Positions 1-10,514 of a stretch of 64,000 nucleotides of DNA are shown here, piece after piece. The stretch comes from Perognathus longimembris pacificus (taxonomy: Eukaryota > Chordata > Mammalia > Rodentia > Heteromyidae): NCBI RefSeq assembly GCF_023159225.1, contig NC_063180.1:6941297-7005296 (forward strand), given 5' to 3'. Under the pieces are notes generated by a model that saw nothing but the letters and a program-made list of their open reading frames with translations, did no database searches and was not told the origin of the DNA. Within the stretch, counting starts at the first letter, position 1. Every line of letters begins with the position of its first letter. The position numbers and the translations under genes are program-made.

Positions 1-471
1 GACTGGGTGTCACTCCTTCCCTTTGTTCTGCTTAGAATAAGAAATTCTCCCTATCAGCTTGGCTTTACTCCTTTTGAAATAATGTACGGGTACCCCCCGC
101 CCATTATCCCTAGCCTTCAGACTGAATTGCTTGCTGATTTCGATGATACTGAATTTTTGTGTAAACTTGATTATTTGCAGCTCGTGCACAAGAAAATGTG
201 GCCCCAACTTCAGGCATTATATGATTCCACTTCTGTCCCTACCCCCCATTTATTCAGACCAGGGGATTGGGTGTTCGTCCGGAGGCATAACCCCAAATCC
301 TTAGAACAACGATGGAAGGGACCCTACGTGGTGCTACTGACTACTCCCACAGCCCTTAAGGTAGATGGCATCACCACTTGGGTCCATTGCTCCCACGCCA
401 GGCCAGCTGAACCTTTTGCCCTGGACGACGACTACCATGGTGGATGGGAAGTTTCCACGCACCCAACTTAG
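1..471 (+). pseudogene. endogenous retrovirus pol fragment: C-terminal integrase
   Basis: An open frame enters from the left edge and stops with TAG at 469-471. It shows the class I/gammaretroviral integrase pattern: a segment with SPYQLGFTPFEIMYGYPP (just after the catalytic core in this family), then the C-terminal SH3-like domain with PGDWV and the GPY-type motif around WKGPYVVLLTTPTALKV. The catalytic residues are left of the window. It is open over the part seen, so it may be fairly young, but with the rest of pol unseen it cannot be called functional. It is antisense to PTPN4, the common surviving orientation for intronic ERVs. Confidence 0.9.
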
Positions 472-1369
472 CCACTTCGCCTTCGCCTCAAGAAAAGAAA
501 GTTAGGGCTGGGGATATAGCCTAGTGGCAAGAGTGCCTGCCTCGGATACATGAGGCCCTAGGTTCGATTCCCCAGCACCACATATACAGAAAACGGCCAG
601 AAGCGGCGCTGTGGCTCAAGTGGCGGAGTGCTAGCCATGAGCGGGAAGAAGCCAGGGACAGTGCTCAGGCCCGGAGTCCAAGGCCCAGGACTGGCAAAAA
701 AAAAAAAAAAAAGAAAAAGAAAAGAAAGTTAGACTGAATATTGTTATAATTTTCTTTTTGCCTTCTTTCCTTGCTACCCAGGCTAACGTTAATGTTATTT
801 TGGCAGCTCACTCCAAAGGGAGGTGACCCCCTTATTTTAGGTAGTTTTGGGCTTGCTCAGGAATACAGGTATAGCCAACTGACCCTTAAGAGCACAGCTG
901 AGAAATTTATGTATTATTTTGTTGCTTACATTTGGATACTAAACACTATACGTATAGCAAATGGTAAGTCTGTATAGCTGAAAGTTAATTTTCAGTTTGC
1001 AGTAATCCTGCAGTCCCTTGGTAAAGTAGATAAGGTTATATGTTCCTGGCTAGGTAAGGTCAACGCCCCTGAGTCAGCCTGAAGAAGTTACAGAAGATGG
1101 ATGATCTTCACCCATCAGCCTCCCCCCCCCTTAAAACCGAGGGACCAGAGTTGTTTTTGGGAAGATGAGGCAGGATAAACTAGAGGCATGCAAAACAGAG
1201 GTACAGAGACTGTACTTGTGAGAAATGGTGACAGGCCCTTTGGTTACTACTTTGGGCCCTATTGGCCCAAGCCTTATCTCTGTATCATCCCCTAGACATG
1301 CAAGCCATTGAAATGGACAGAATGGAGCCATGATTGGCTCCCAAGGTACCAAAAAGAAAAAGGGGGAAA
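472..1369 (+). mobile_element. ERV region between pol and 3' LTR, env essentially missing
   Basis: After removing the SINE at 505-712, only about 690 bp separate the pol stop from the LTR, against nearly 2 kb for a full env. A short Leu-rich open stretch ending at the TGA 1331-1333, just before the polypurine tract, may be the last codons of env. This is weak. The polypurine tract (A/G run at 1351-1369) is clear and directly abuts the LTR. Confidence 0.65.
505..712 (+). repeat. IDL-Geo SINE inserted in the ERV
   Basis: Full-length dimer with A tail. The direct repeat GAAAAGAAAGTTA flanks it (492-504 and 719-731). It carries the GCCTCGGATACATGAGGCCC type left half of one young subfamily. It inserted after the ERV. 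Confidence 0.95.
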
Positions 1370-1686
1370 TGAAGTGCCAGACTTTGAAGTCAGGCCCCAT
1401 TTTACCACGTGAACCCCATTTTAGAATCGAACCCTGAGCCAATCAGATTTGTACCTGTATCCTAATCTTGCTTGCTTGAACACCTGATTGTTGTTACTTT
1501 GTTCTTTGCCTTTATAAGCCCTGTGTAATCACAGCTCGAGCCTCCCTCCTAGCCTCCACTGTGTCGGTGGGTAGGACGAGGCCCGAGTTGCAGCTCGCTT
1601 AAATAAAGCCTTGCCTTGCTTTTGCATTTCGGAATGTCTGGGTCTCGGTGGTCTTCTTGGTGGTGGTTTTGCGACTTGGCACAACA
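1370..1686 (+). repeat. 3' LTR of class I ERV (317 bp)
   Basis: It begins TGAAGTGCCA and ends TGGCACAACA, which are inverted repeats at 8 of 10 positions, and it follows a polypurine tract. It holds CCAAT (1439-1443), TATAAG (1513-1518) and a polyadenylation signal AATAAA (1602-1607), in the order expected for U3-R-U5. The matching 5' LTR is outside the window, so target duplication and age cannot be judged. Confidence 0.85.
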
Positions 1687-2159
1687 ATGGAGTCTTCCAC
1701 TCAGATTTCAGAGCAAAGCGTGAGAGGATAGGCAATGTGTAGCAAGGTCTGGTTCCTTGCAGGAAGCCCTTGAGAGAGCAATGTGAGATGTGATGAGAGT
1801 AAGGTTAAAGAGACAGTGGAGATCCCAGGGAGGTGAGATCAGGAACATACAACATCTGACAAGGCAAACAGCAAGCAGTGAACTGAGCCAATCTAAAAGG
1901 TAGGCTGCAAGGACTACAAATGGCAGGTCTATAGGATGGGGGCCTGTACAAGCCCTGGGATGCTCACCTCTCACTGCCATGTGCCCCAGATGGCTGGTAT
2001 GGATCTACAAGATTAAAAGTATGCAAGCTGGGTTTCATTTGGTCTCATCCCTCCTTCTGTACCCCATGTCTCCCTTTTGAAATGGAAATGTTTACTCTGT
2101 GCCACTGTATCTTAGAAGTGTATGTAACTTGTCTTTTTACTTTCACGGATATGAGTTCA
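1687..2159. other. PTPN4 intron 2, single-copy sequence
   Basis: Flank of the ERV. No exon, RNA gene or familiar repeat seen. Confidence 0.5.
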
Positions 2160-2285
2160 TTTTTGTTTGTTTTGTTTTGTTTTTGTTGCCAGGCCTGGGG
2201 CATGGACTCAGGGTCTGCACTGTCCCTGGCTTCTTTTTGCTCAAGGCTCACACTCTACCTCTTGAGCCACAGCACCACTTTCGGC
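2160..2285 (-). repeat. Geo-module SINE fragment
   Basis: Only the right (Geo) half is present, reading in reverse from a T-rich tail. It stops at a CA microsatellite where the left half should begin. Confidence 0.75.
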
Positions 2286-2318
2286 GCGCGCACACACACA
2301 CACACACATACACACGTA
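2286..2318. repeat. (CA)n microsatellite
   Basis: CG/CA alternation running into pure CA repeats directly after the SINE fragment. Confidence 0.85.
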
Positions 2319-3146
2319 TATTAAGTATATTTTCAGTTATAACTCAGGATAGTTACATCATGTCAGACAGAATTATGACCTTGTTTTTGTCTTTATTTGC
2401 AGATTAAATATGGTTTAAGGACATATATTTGGTTTTCAAGTTGACAAGGGATACACTTGCAATAATTAATCTTGATTGTCAAATTGATTAGATTAAGAGA
2501 TACCTAATCTAATCCTCTCAGCCTTCTGAATGCTGAGACTGATTACAGCTGTATACCACCACCCCTGGTTCATATGTTGTTTCCTTTTGTATTTTCTTTG
2601 ATTTGTTTATGGCAAAGTTCAGAACTGATAGTTTTGGGTATTCCCTTTGCAGTTATTTAATGTAAAAGAGGTCTGGAAGTAGTCACTGAATACATCAAAT
2701 AGGCTTTTATTTTTTAGCACCAATTTGATTTATAACTTGATCCTTTCTGAAATGAAAATGAGTGACTCCAAGTAAACATTTCATGTAATTAAACACATCA
2801 CCGTGTATTCCTTTAGTTTCCCATTTCAATCTCCATCAACCTGTTACCCAGTCTTTTTAATTGTACTTGTACTACTGACTTGGTTAACGAATACTTTAAC
2901 AGATGAAAAAATAAAGGCACCACCAACAAAACTGTTCATAAACCCAAGCTCTGATCTGATTAAAATATATACTTTGTTCTCTATCAAGAAAGAAAAATCT
3001 GTGAAATCTTTCACTACCAACTGAAATACTATTATTAGCTATATTCATACTGGGTAAATAGAGATAACAGAATGAAGAGTTTTAAAATTTTATTACTTTT
3101 TAGACAAACTTATTTCTAAAAAATGAAAAGTAAAAAATATTCTCTC
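2319..3146. other. AT-rich intron 2 sequence
   Basis: No coding exon or recognisable repeat. Confidence 0.5.
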
Positions 3147-3350
3147 TTTTTTTTTTTTGGCCAGTCCTGGGCCTTGGACTCAGGGCCTGAGCACTGTCCC
3201 TGGCTTCTTCCCGCTCAAGGCTAGCACTCCGCCACTTGAGCCACAGCGCGACTTCTGGCCGTTTTCTGTATATGTGGTGCTGGGGAATCGAACCTAGGGC
3301 CTCATGTATCCGAGGCAGGCACTCTTGCCACTAGGCTATATCCCCAGCCC
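3147..3350 (-). repeat. IDL-Geo SINE
   Basis: Full-length, reverse orientation, same young subfamily as the copy at 505. Flanked by the direct repeat AAAAATATTCTC. Confidence 0.95.
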
Positions 3351-3484
3351 TGAAAAATATTCTCAATTAGTAAACTTTTCTCCTTTCTTTAATACTGAAA
3401 TTTATAAAGCTTCTCTGAGTTTTACATTAAATAATGTATTGAATAAGTTATAAAATTTGAATATCCTTTAACTTTTCCATATAA

Positions 3485-3720
3485 AATTATATGCATGTCT
3501 GTATATATACACAAAACAATAATTGTATAATATACACATTACATTATATACATAATATACACGTTACTCACATGTATATATATGTATTTATTACATGTAC
3601 TATATTTGTGCCATATATGTACATGTATTATATTTATTACATATGTATATGTCATATATTTATTATATATGTATATAGTGTGTATTGCCTATATGTTTGT
3701 CCATTTATATGTTTTATAAA
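3485..3720. repeat. AT/ATGT-rich microsatellite region
   Basis: Imperfect TATA, TACA and TGTA alternations over more than 200 bp. The open frame across it has no protein meaning. Confidence 0.7.
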
Positions 3721-3954
3721 GCAGGGCACACCCACATAAACAATTCAAACAACACAAAGATCAAGTAAAAGAAGCAAGGGATGGTTTTGGGAAAAAATTA
3801 CTAGATAAAATGAAGATAGAACATGGGCATATTCATGTGCCAAATTCAGGGCAAGATTGTGCCTCCCACCAGTAGGGTACATTGGCAAACTTCATTTTCT
3901 CAATAAATCCATGGCAGTTTTTTTGATCTATCATGATATTCCAGAGCATTGATA

Positions 3955-4086
3955 TTTTTTATTTTATTTTTTATTTTTATTTTTTGTCAGTCATGGGGCT
4001 TGAACTCTGGGCCTGGGCACTGTCCCTAGGTTCTTCAGCTCAAGGCTAGTGCTCTACCACTTGAGTCACAGCACCACTCCCTCTTG
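3955..4086 (-). repeat. Geo-module SINE fragment
   Basis: Reverse-oriented right half with an A/T-rich tail, diverged. Confidence 0.7.
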
Positions 4087-5564
4087 ATACTTTTTAATCA
4101 AGGGACAGACTACTTACTTTTTCTGGACTCTGAGTGAGAATCTAATAACCTTACCAAGCTGAATCTGGTGACAATAACATTACATGACTCTAGAGCCAGC
4201 TCAGATAAGAATTTTCCCTCTTAGAAATCAGTTACTGTACTATGAAGAAGTTCAGGGTACATAGAGAGGTCTTACTTAGGTATTCCACACTGTGAGGTTT
4301 CAAGTAATGCCCACATGATTTAACACTTTCAAGTAATTACAACCTCTGGCCTTTAAAGTCTTCTAGTTAAGCTGACATAGAAAAGCAGATGCAAGTTCTT
4401 TCTATATAAATCCCCCAATAAGAGAGTCCCTGAGCATAGCAAATGGTTGCTTTATTTATGTCATGCAGTTTTGAGGTGATTTCTTATACAGTGACAGTAG
4501 TAATTGGAGCAAGTGGTACTCCTCAGTTTTTCCATGTATCATAAAAGGAAGCTAGGCAAGTGGGGGAGGCGGCTGGGGCTGAAGGGGAATGCCTTCTTCT
4601 GTTGCTGTGGTAAGTATCCTGCTGGGGGGCCACATGCCCTTCCATGAACACAAAGCTCAGACTTGAAAATGAAAGACATCTCTACTTTGAAAGAAGTCCT
4701 CAATTGCATGGTCCTCCATTTATAACACAAAACAGAGTGGCATTTTTTATATTTAAATGTAAAAACAAAAAAAATGTTATATATGGGTGGGTGGACCTGT
4801 GTGGTTGGTTGTTTGTTTGTTTCCCTGAAGGAGAAAAACCATCCTGGTTACTGGGGGACAAAATGGAAACAAATAGTTGGGTTTTCAAATGAGGATCTCC
4901 TTTACAATAGGGGTGAGATGCCATTCTGGAGAAGCTGGTTTTGTGGGGTTCTCAGTCCTCCATTAGCACCAACAGCTTCCTGTCTACCCTTCTGCAGGAA
5001 GTGATAGATACATGCCCATTATTCACCATTAGGAGAGCCCAGTGGTGGGGTTTAAAAGACACACATGGACTTGTCCACACGTGGGTTCAAAAGTATGAGC
5101 TGGCTGGTCAACCTGAACACTGTTACTGACAAGGGGTGGGGGTTGCAGGTTACTTTCTGATGGGACTAGCATGTCACTAAAGCAGGCCTTTTGGTATATT
5201 AAAGATTTTCTAAAGCAGAAAAAAAATACTAATACCAAAGTAAGCTAATTTTGAATAATATAATAATCTCCATTACAGCTAGGTATTAAGTGTATATGCT
5301 TATATAAATGAAAATATATGTAAATAAGTATACTATTGTCAACTAAAGTGTAAGAGAAAAAATTACATGAGATAGAAAACATAAATTCTTTTAAAATATT
5401 TTGAGAGACACAAGTATAATAAAAACTAAATGTGAACTAATACTTAGCATAGGAATTAAGTTTATAGCCCCTTTCAAAGACTTCTAATGAGTTGAACCGG
5501 GAAAAAGGGGTTGTTATTATTTTTTAAAGAAATCAACCATCTGATAAATGAGTTTCCTTCTTTT
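4087..5564. other. intron 2, mostly single-copy
   Basis: About 1.5 kb without recognised genes or repeats. Several short open frames at 4.5-5.2 kb show no protein similarity that I recognise and no splice-flanked conservation signal. Confidence 0.5.
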
Positions 5565-5567
5565 TTG

Positions 5568-5805
5568 AAAAATTTTTGGTGCTTTTCCTAGGGCTTCAAC
5601 TCAGGGCCCGGGCAATGTCCTAGAGTTTTTTTCTGCTCAAGGGCTGGCTATCACTTTACCTCTTGAGGCCACAGCTCCACTGCCAGCTTTTTGTTGGGGG
5701 GATGCTTTAATTGGAGATATGAGTCTCACATACTTTCCTGCCTGAAGTGTCTCCAAATGGCAATCCTCATATCAGGATTACAGGTATGAGCTACTGGTGC
5801 CCAGC
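5568..5805 (-). repeat. B1+Geo composite SINE, diverged
   Basis: In reverse: a Geo-like half followed by a 7SL/B1-like half (GGATTACAGGTATGAGC). Confidence 0.8.
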
Positions 5806-5921
5806 TTATGAGTATCTATTAATCAGAAATTTTTATGAAGCAGAATTCTCTTCATTTTATGTTATTTCTGCTTGGTAGCCGTCTATTTATAAATAATAAA
5901 ATACTAAACTGAAAGGCTAAT

Positions 5922-6153
5922 TTTTTTTTTTTTTTGCCAGTGCTGGAGCTTGAACTCAGGGCCTGAGTGCTGTCCCACAGCTTCTTTTGCTCAAGGCTAC
6001 CTCTCTACCACTTGAACCACAGCTCTACTTCTAGTTTGTTAGTAATTTATTGAAGATAAAGACTCACAGACTTCCCTGCCCAGGCTGGATTTGAACCTTG
6101 ATCCTCAGATCTCAGCTTCCTGAGTAGAGCTATAGGCATGAACTATGGGCAAC
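5922..6153 (-). repeat. B1+Geo composite SINE, diverged
   Basis: T tract, Geo half, then B1-like half including CAGGCTGGATTTGAACC. Confidence 0.8.
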
Positions 6154-7302
6154 TGGCCAAAAGTTTAAAGTTTTTAGAAAAGCATTACAAATTGTTGGAT
6201 AGTCTCCTTAGAGTTACTGTTATTAATGCAAACTTATTATGCTGAAGCACATTTTCCAAAGTGAAATGGTTTGGAATTTGAAGGTAACAATGACCCTGCT
6301 ATACAGAAAGACACACAAAAGTTTAAACTTAACAAACTAGTAAATAAATTCTAGTATTTTACTTTAATATTTCCAAGTATAGCTTTATTATGTAACTGTA
6401 CCCCTTTTGCACAACACCTTGCCAACAAAATTTAAATAGTAAGATATACCCATGAAATTATAGCAGAAAAGTGATGATAATATAGCTGAGGCTTAAAATT
6501 AAGGGTGTGAATATGGATATATTAGTTACTAGTATTTTCCTAATGTTAAATTTGGGGATAATGTGCTAATGTGATATGTGAAAAGAATTTCATAATAATG
6601 ATACTGTTAATTTAGAAGACTCTTAGGATGCTGAAGTACTTATGGGTCCTGCTACTTGCAAGTCTGCTACTTGCTTTCAGAAGGTTGAAGAAAAAGCAAA
6701 CATAAAGTATAGGTGCAAAATGTTAACACTAGATCAATCCAGAAAAGGGAGAGATGAACATTCATTATATCACACTTTCACTATTTCTACAGGTTTAAAA
6801 TTATGAAATAAAAAGAGAGCATACATCCTTGTGTACATATCAAGACATGTACATGAATGTTCACAATAATATTATTCATAGGAGCCCAAAGTGTTAGTAA
6901 TCCACTTATATACCAACAGTAAATTGAAAAAGCAAACTGTTAAGTAAATGGAGAAACTGATGTAGTTATATGAAAGAGCAATGTACTGCACTGAAAATGA
7001 ACCATTACTATTAACATACCACATATGTGAAACTCAAAAGTAACAATGAACAAACGAACCTACACAAACAGGATGACAAACATTTGTTGAATAAATATTT
7101 CAGATATCACTAAAATAAGGGTGGTCATCTTTGTGTAGCAAAAGTTTTACTGACTGATGTATAAGATTACAATGGAATAGTATAAATTATTTAAGAAAAC
7201 AAATTCCTTTCAGGCACCTTCCTCTAATGCATTATAAAAACTACCCACAGACTACTGCTCTGTTGCACTAATCCACAAGTGCTGTTTTTTGCTAGTTATT
7301 TT
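6154..7302. other. intron 2, AT-rich; L1 traces
   Basis: A short L1 3'-end trace is visible near 6380-6430 (TGTAACTGTACCCC). The rest is unassigned. Confidence 0.45.
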
Positions 7303-7530
7303 TTTCTTCCTTTATTGTCAAAGTGAATTACAGAGGGGTTACAGTTTCATATGTAAGGCAGTGAGTACAACTTGTTACCTCCTTCCTCATTTTTCCCCCA
7401 CCTCCCCCCTTCACCTTTCCTTCTCTCCCAGAAGAGTTGTATAATTGGTTTACACCAAATGGTTTTGTAAGTACTACTTTTGGAATCATTTGTCTTTTTA
7501 TTCTTTGTCGCTCGATTTTGGTATTCCTTT
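7303..7530 (-). repeat. L1 3' end
   Basis: Reverse of the lineage L1 3' terminus: TTATTGTCAAAGTGAATTAC, then the antisense of AACTGTAACCCCTCTGT, then a C/T-rich tract (the G-rich tract of the 3' UTR on the other strand). Confidence 0.75.
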
Positions 7531-7534
7531 TGCT

Positions 7535-7655
7535 GGTTATTTTATAAAGAGTATCAGAGCCTTTTCCATACAGGCTGATTTCAAAACATGGTACTCTGGA
7601 TCTCAGCCTCCTTGAGAAGATTAACAGGTATGTGAAACCAGGGCCCAGCTAAAAC
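7535..7655 (-). repeat. B1-like SINE fragment
   Basis: Reverse B1 half with ACAGGCTGATTTC and TCTCAGCCTCC. Confidence 0.6.
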
Positions 7656-7783
7656 ACACTTTCTTAATTAAATACGTTTTCAAAATGTATTACAACTTAG
7701 TGTTTCTACTTTTAAAATAAATTTAGATTAATATACAGAGATGAGGAGGAAGAACAGGAAACAGAAGGAGATAAAATACTTAC

Positions 7784-7921
7784 ATTAACTCTGAAAGCTT
7801 GTACAGTGTTATCCAGAAGAAGGATGTTGCAAACAACCTCTGTATGCTGTCTGTCTCGGGCCAACTCTGATGCTCGTACATTGTAGGTTCTGCCAGCAGG
7901 CAATCGGAAACGTGAGGTCAT
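7784..7921 (-). CDS. PTPN4: PTPN4 first coding exon (46 codons, N-terminus of FERM region)
   Basis: The frame begins MTSRFRLPAGRTYNV and ends in QAFRVN, which I recognise as the start of the PTPN4 protein just before and into its FERM domain. The ATG is at 7921-7919. The coding part is exactly 46 codons, so the intron is phase 0. The donor AAT|GTAAGT has its GT at 7783-7782. The exon most likely starts at 7938, after an acceptor ending in ATTAG preceded by a T/A-rich tract. A CAG 2 nt before the ATG is a weaker alternative acceptor. Reading past the donor gives a serine-rich tail that is intron. From memory, the human protein has Lys where this one has Arg three residues before the splice site. 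PTPN3, the paralogue, has a different N-terminus, so PTPN4 is the better call. Confidence 0.95.
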
Positions 7922-7938
7922 TACTGTCCACACAAGAT

Positions 7939-8487
7939 CTAATATTTTTTAAAAAAAGGACACTTCACTAAATAAAAGGATAGTGGAACATACAATATAG
8001 TTTAAAAGATAAAAGTTGTTACATGCTGAAGTTTATGAAGAAATAGTTACAAAATTTGAAACACCAGGATAAGAATTATAGGTATAAAGTAAATATATAT
8101 ATAGTTCATCATCAAAACTAAAACTACAAACAGCCCTAGAAAAAGAGCTTTATTTTTAACTGATCCATTGGATAGAATACACAAAATTTTCAGAAAGTCC
8201 TATTCTAATTAAAAAATATATAAACTTAAGAGTTTAAAAGTGAGGGAATATGCCACTTCAGGAAGTTGGATGTTACTCACTGATGTTAAGTACCTAAAAA
8301 CACAGCACAATGTCAACAGGAGGGAAGATTATTTAACTTCAGCCAGCTCTTCCTTTCTTTAAAAACAACATTTTGGGGGATCCATGGTATGGCTTATTCT
8401 TACTAATCTTGAGAAATAAAATAAGGAGAAAGTTTAAGATTACTAATCTTTGCTTTAGAATTTTTAACCTAAGAAGGTAAAAATCAG
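7939..8487. other. start of PTPN4 intron 1, single-copy
   Basis: Adjacent to the exon 2 acceptor. Nothing else recognised. Confidence 0.5.
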
Positions 8488-8688
8488 GGCTGGGAGTATG
8501 GATTAGTGTTAGAGTGCTTGCCTTGCATGCATGAAGTCCTGGGTTTGATTCCTCAGCACCACATAAACAGAAAAGGCCTGGAGTGGTGCTGTGGCTCAAG
8601 TGGTAGAGTGCTAGCCTTGAGCAAAAAGAAGCCAGGGACAGTGCTCAGGCCATGAATTGAAGCCTCAGGACTGACAAAAAAAAAAAAA
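8488..8688 (+). repeat. IDL-Geo SINE
   Basis: Full-length with A tail. The 14-bp direct repeat AAGGTAAAAATCAG flanks it (8474-8487, 8689-8702). Confidence 0.95.
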
Positions 8689-8764
8689 AAGGTAAAAATC
8701 AGATCGGCTTTCAAGAACAGAAACCATACTTGTATCAATACCACCTATTAAAAGACAATAAAGC

Positions 8765-9002
8765 TGCAGGATGCTGGTGGCACGTGCCTATAATGCTAAC
8801 TACTCAGGAGCCTAAGATCTGAGGATTGCAGTTGAAAGCCAGCTCAGGGAGGACAGTCAATAAGACTCTATCTCCAAACAGCCCCAACTGTGGCTCAAGT
8901 GATAGTGTGCTGGCCCAAAGCAAAAAAAGCTCAGAGACAGAGCCCAGGTGCGTGTGTGTAAAGGCGCATGCACATGCACACACACACACACACACACAGA
9001 CA
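8765..9002 (+). repeat. B1+Geo composite SINE ending in (CA)n
   Basis: B1-like half (GTGCCTATAATGCTAACTAC) joined to a Geo-like half, with a GT/CA microsatellite as tail. Confidence 0.8.
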
Positions 9003-9008
9003 CAAAGT

Positions 9009-9275
9009 GAAACTGCAGGGAATCTGTGGCTCACACCTGTAAACCTAGCTTCTCAGGAAGTTGACATCTGAGGATTGTGATTTCAACACAGCCTCATCAG
9101 GAAAGCCCTCAGAGGTTTATCTCCAAGTAACCACCAAAAAGCCACAAGTAGAGATGTGGCTCAATCGGCAGGGAACTAGTCTTGAGCAAAAATGTTCAGA
9201 GACACCGCCTAGTCCCTGAGTTCAAGTCCTAGGACCTACACACACAAACATATACATACACATACATACAGAGGG
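9009..9275 (+). repeat. B1+Geo composite SINE ending in CA/TACA repeats
   Basis: Second copy in tandem with the preceding one, same architecture, diverged. Confidence 0.8.
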
Positions 9276-9295
9276 GGGAAAAAGACATTGAAGCT

Positions 9296-9545
9296 GAGCC
9301 AAAGCCAGCAGCTCACATCTATAATCCTAGCTACATACCAAGTAGAGATCAGGGAGATCATAGTAGCTAGGTGCAATAGCACGTGCTTGTCTCTCAGCTA
9401 CATGAGAGGCTAAGATTTGAAGGATCGAGAGTCCAGAAGGCTGGATCAAAAAGAAAAAGAAGGTTCCAAGACCATCTCAACAGAGATAATCAGACATAGT
9501 ACATGTGTTCATAATCCCATGCCTATAATCCTATTCATGTAAGAA
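9296..9545 (+). repeat. degenerate B1-like fragments
   Basis: Traces of CATCTATAATCCTAGCTAC and a second B1-like start. Borders are unclear. Confidence 0.45.
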
Positions 9546-10073
9546 CTAAAACTGTAAGAGTAAAAATAATATAGATAATTGTCAAAATGAACACTAAACT
9601 CTGGAAATTAACAAAAAGACTACAACACTCTGAAAAGCTTTTTACAAATTCAAGGTAAACAGCTGAATCTCATTCAGTAAGGACAATGAGGTTTGTGGCA
9701 CCTTAATGTGACATATTCCTTACTCCCAACTATGTGGTGTCTTTGAAGATCAACAAACTAAAAATTATGATGGCTACAGAAAGCTTTCCAATCACTGGAT
9801 GACAAAGAAAGACTATGAAGCTCCCTGGCAAAGACCCAAGTCTGGGGAACTATCATTATTTGGACTATTTTAACAGTTACCTAGAAACTCCTAGCTCAGC
9901 AATCCTACTTTACATGACACAGAATATGTTTAAGTGAAAATAGCCTTTTATCAAAAGAATATTAATAGCCATTATTCAGTATCACAGCAGCCATAACAAT
10001 AATAGTTGGAGTAAAAAGATGATCCCCACAAAAATGGACAAGTTGGAAAATAAGATGTCCATAAAGGACTTTT
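9546..10073. other. intron 1, single-copy
   Basis: No exon or repeat recognised. Confidence 0.45.
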
Positions 10074-10088
10074 AAAAGTTCCAACATA

Positions 10089-10249
10089 TGGGGCTGGGAA
10101 TATGGCCTAGTGGCAAGAGTGCTTGCCTCATATACATGAAGCCCTGGGTTCAATTCCCCAGCACCACATATATAGAAAACGGCCAGAAGAGGCACTGTGG
10201 CTCAAGTGGCAGAGTGCTAACCTTGAGCAGGAAAAAAAAAAAAAAAAAA
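10089..10249 (+). repeat. IDL-Geo SINE with shortened Geo half
   Basis: It lacks the last third of Geo and runs from TTGAGCAGG directly into the A tail. Flanked by AGTTCCAACATAT repeats. Confidence 0.9.
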
Positions 10250-10265
10250 AAAAAGTTCCAACATA

Positions 10266-10514
10266 TAGCTGAGCACCAGTGGTTCATGTATGCAATCCTA
10301 CTTTTCTACCAGCCCTGGCAGGAAAAAAATGAGACTCTTATCTCCAATTAACTACCAAAAAGCAAGAAGTAGAGTTGTGGCTCAAGTGGTAGATCACTAG
10401 ACTTGAGCAACAAAGCTCAGGAACAGTACCCAGGCACTGAATTCAAACCCCAGGACTTGCACATGTATACTCATGCACACATGCGTGTGTGCACACGTGC
10501 ATGCACACACACAC
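10266..10514 (+). repeat. B1+Geo composite SINE
   Basis: It follows the previous SINE directly and ends in CA/TG repeats. The same target motif, AGTTCCAATATAT, follows it. Confidence 0.8.

Noticed and set aside
535..590. tRNA-like B box GGTTCGATTCCCC suggesting tRNA genes
   Set aside because: It occurs in every IDL-Geo copy. The cloverleaf is not complete and the unit has an A tail, so these are SINEs.
1131..1442. 103-codon minus-strand frame over the ERV end
   Set aside because: Antisense to the polypurine tract and LTR start. No protein meaning.
3491..3739. 82-codon frame rich in Ile/Tyr/His
   Set aside because: Lies in an AT/ATGT microsatellite.
1..7783. PTPN4 exon 3 expected downstream of exon 2
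   Set aside because: No minus-strand segment resembling the next FERM-coding exon was seen. Intron 2 probably extends past the window.
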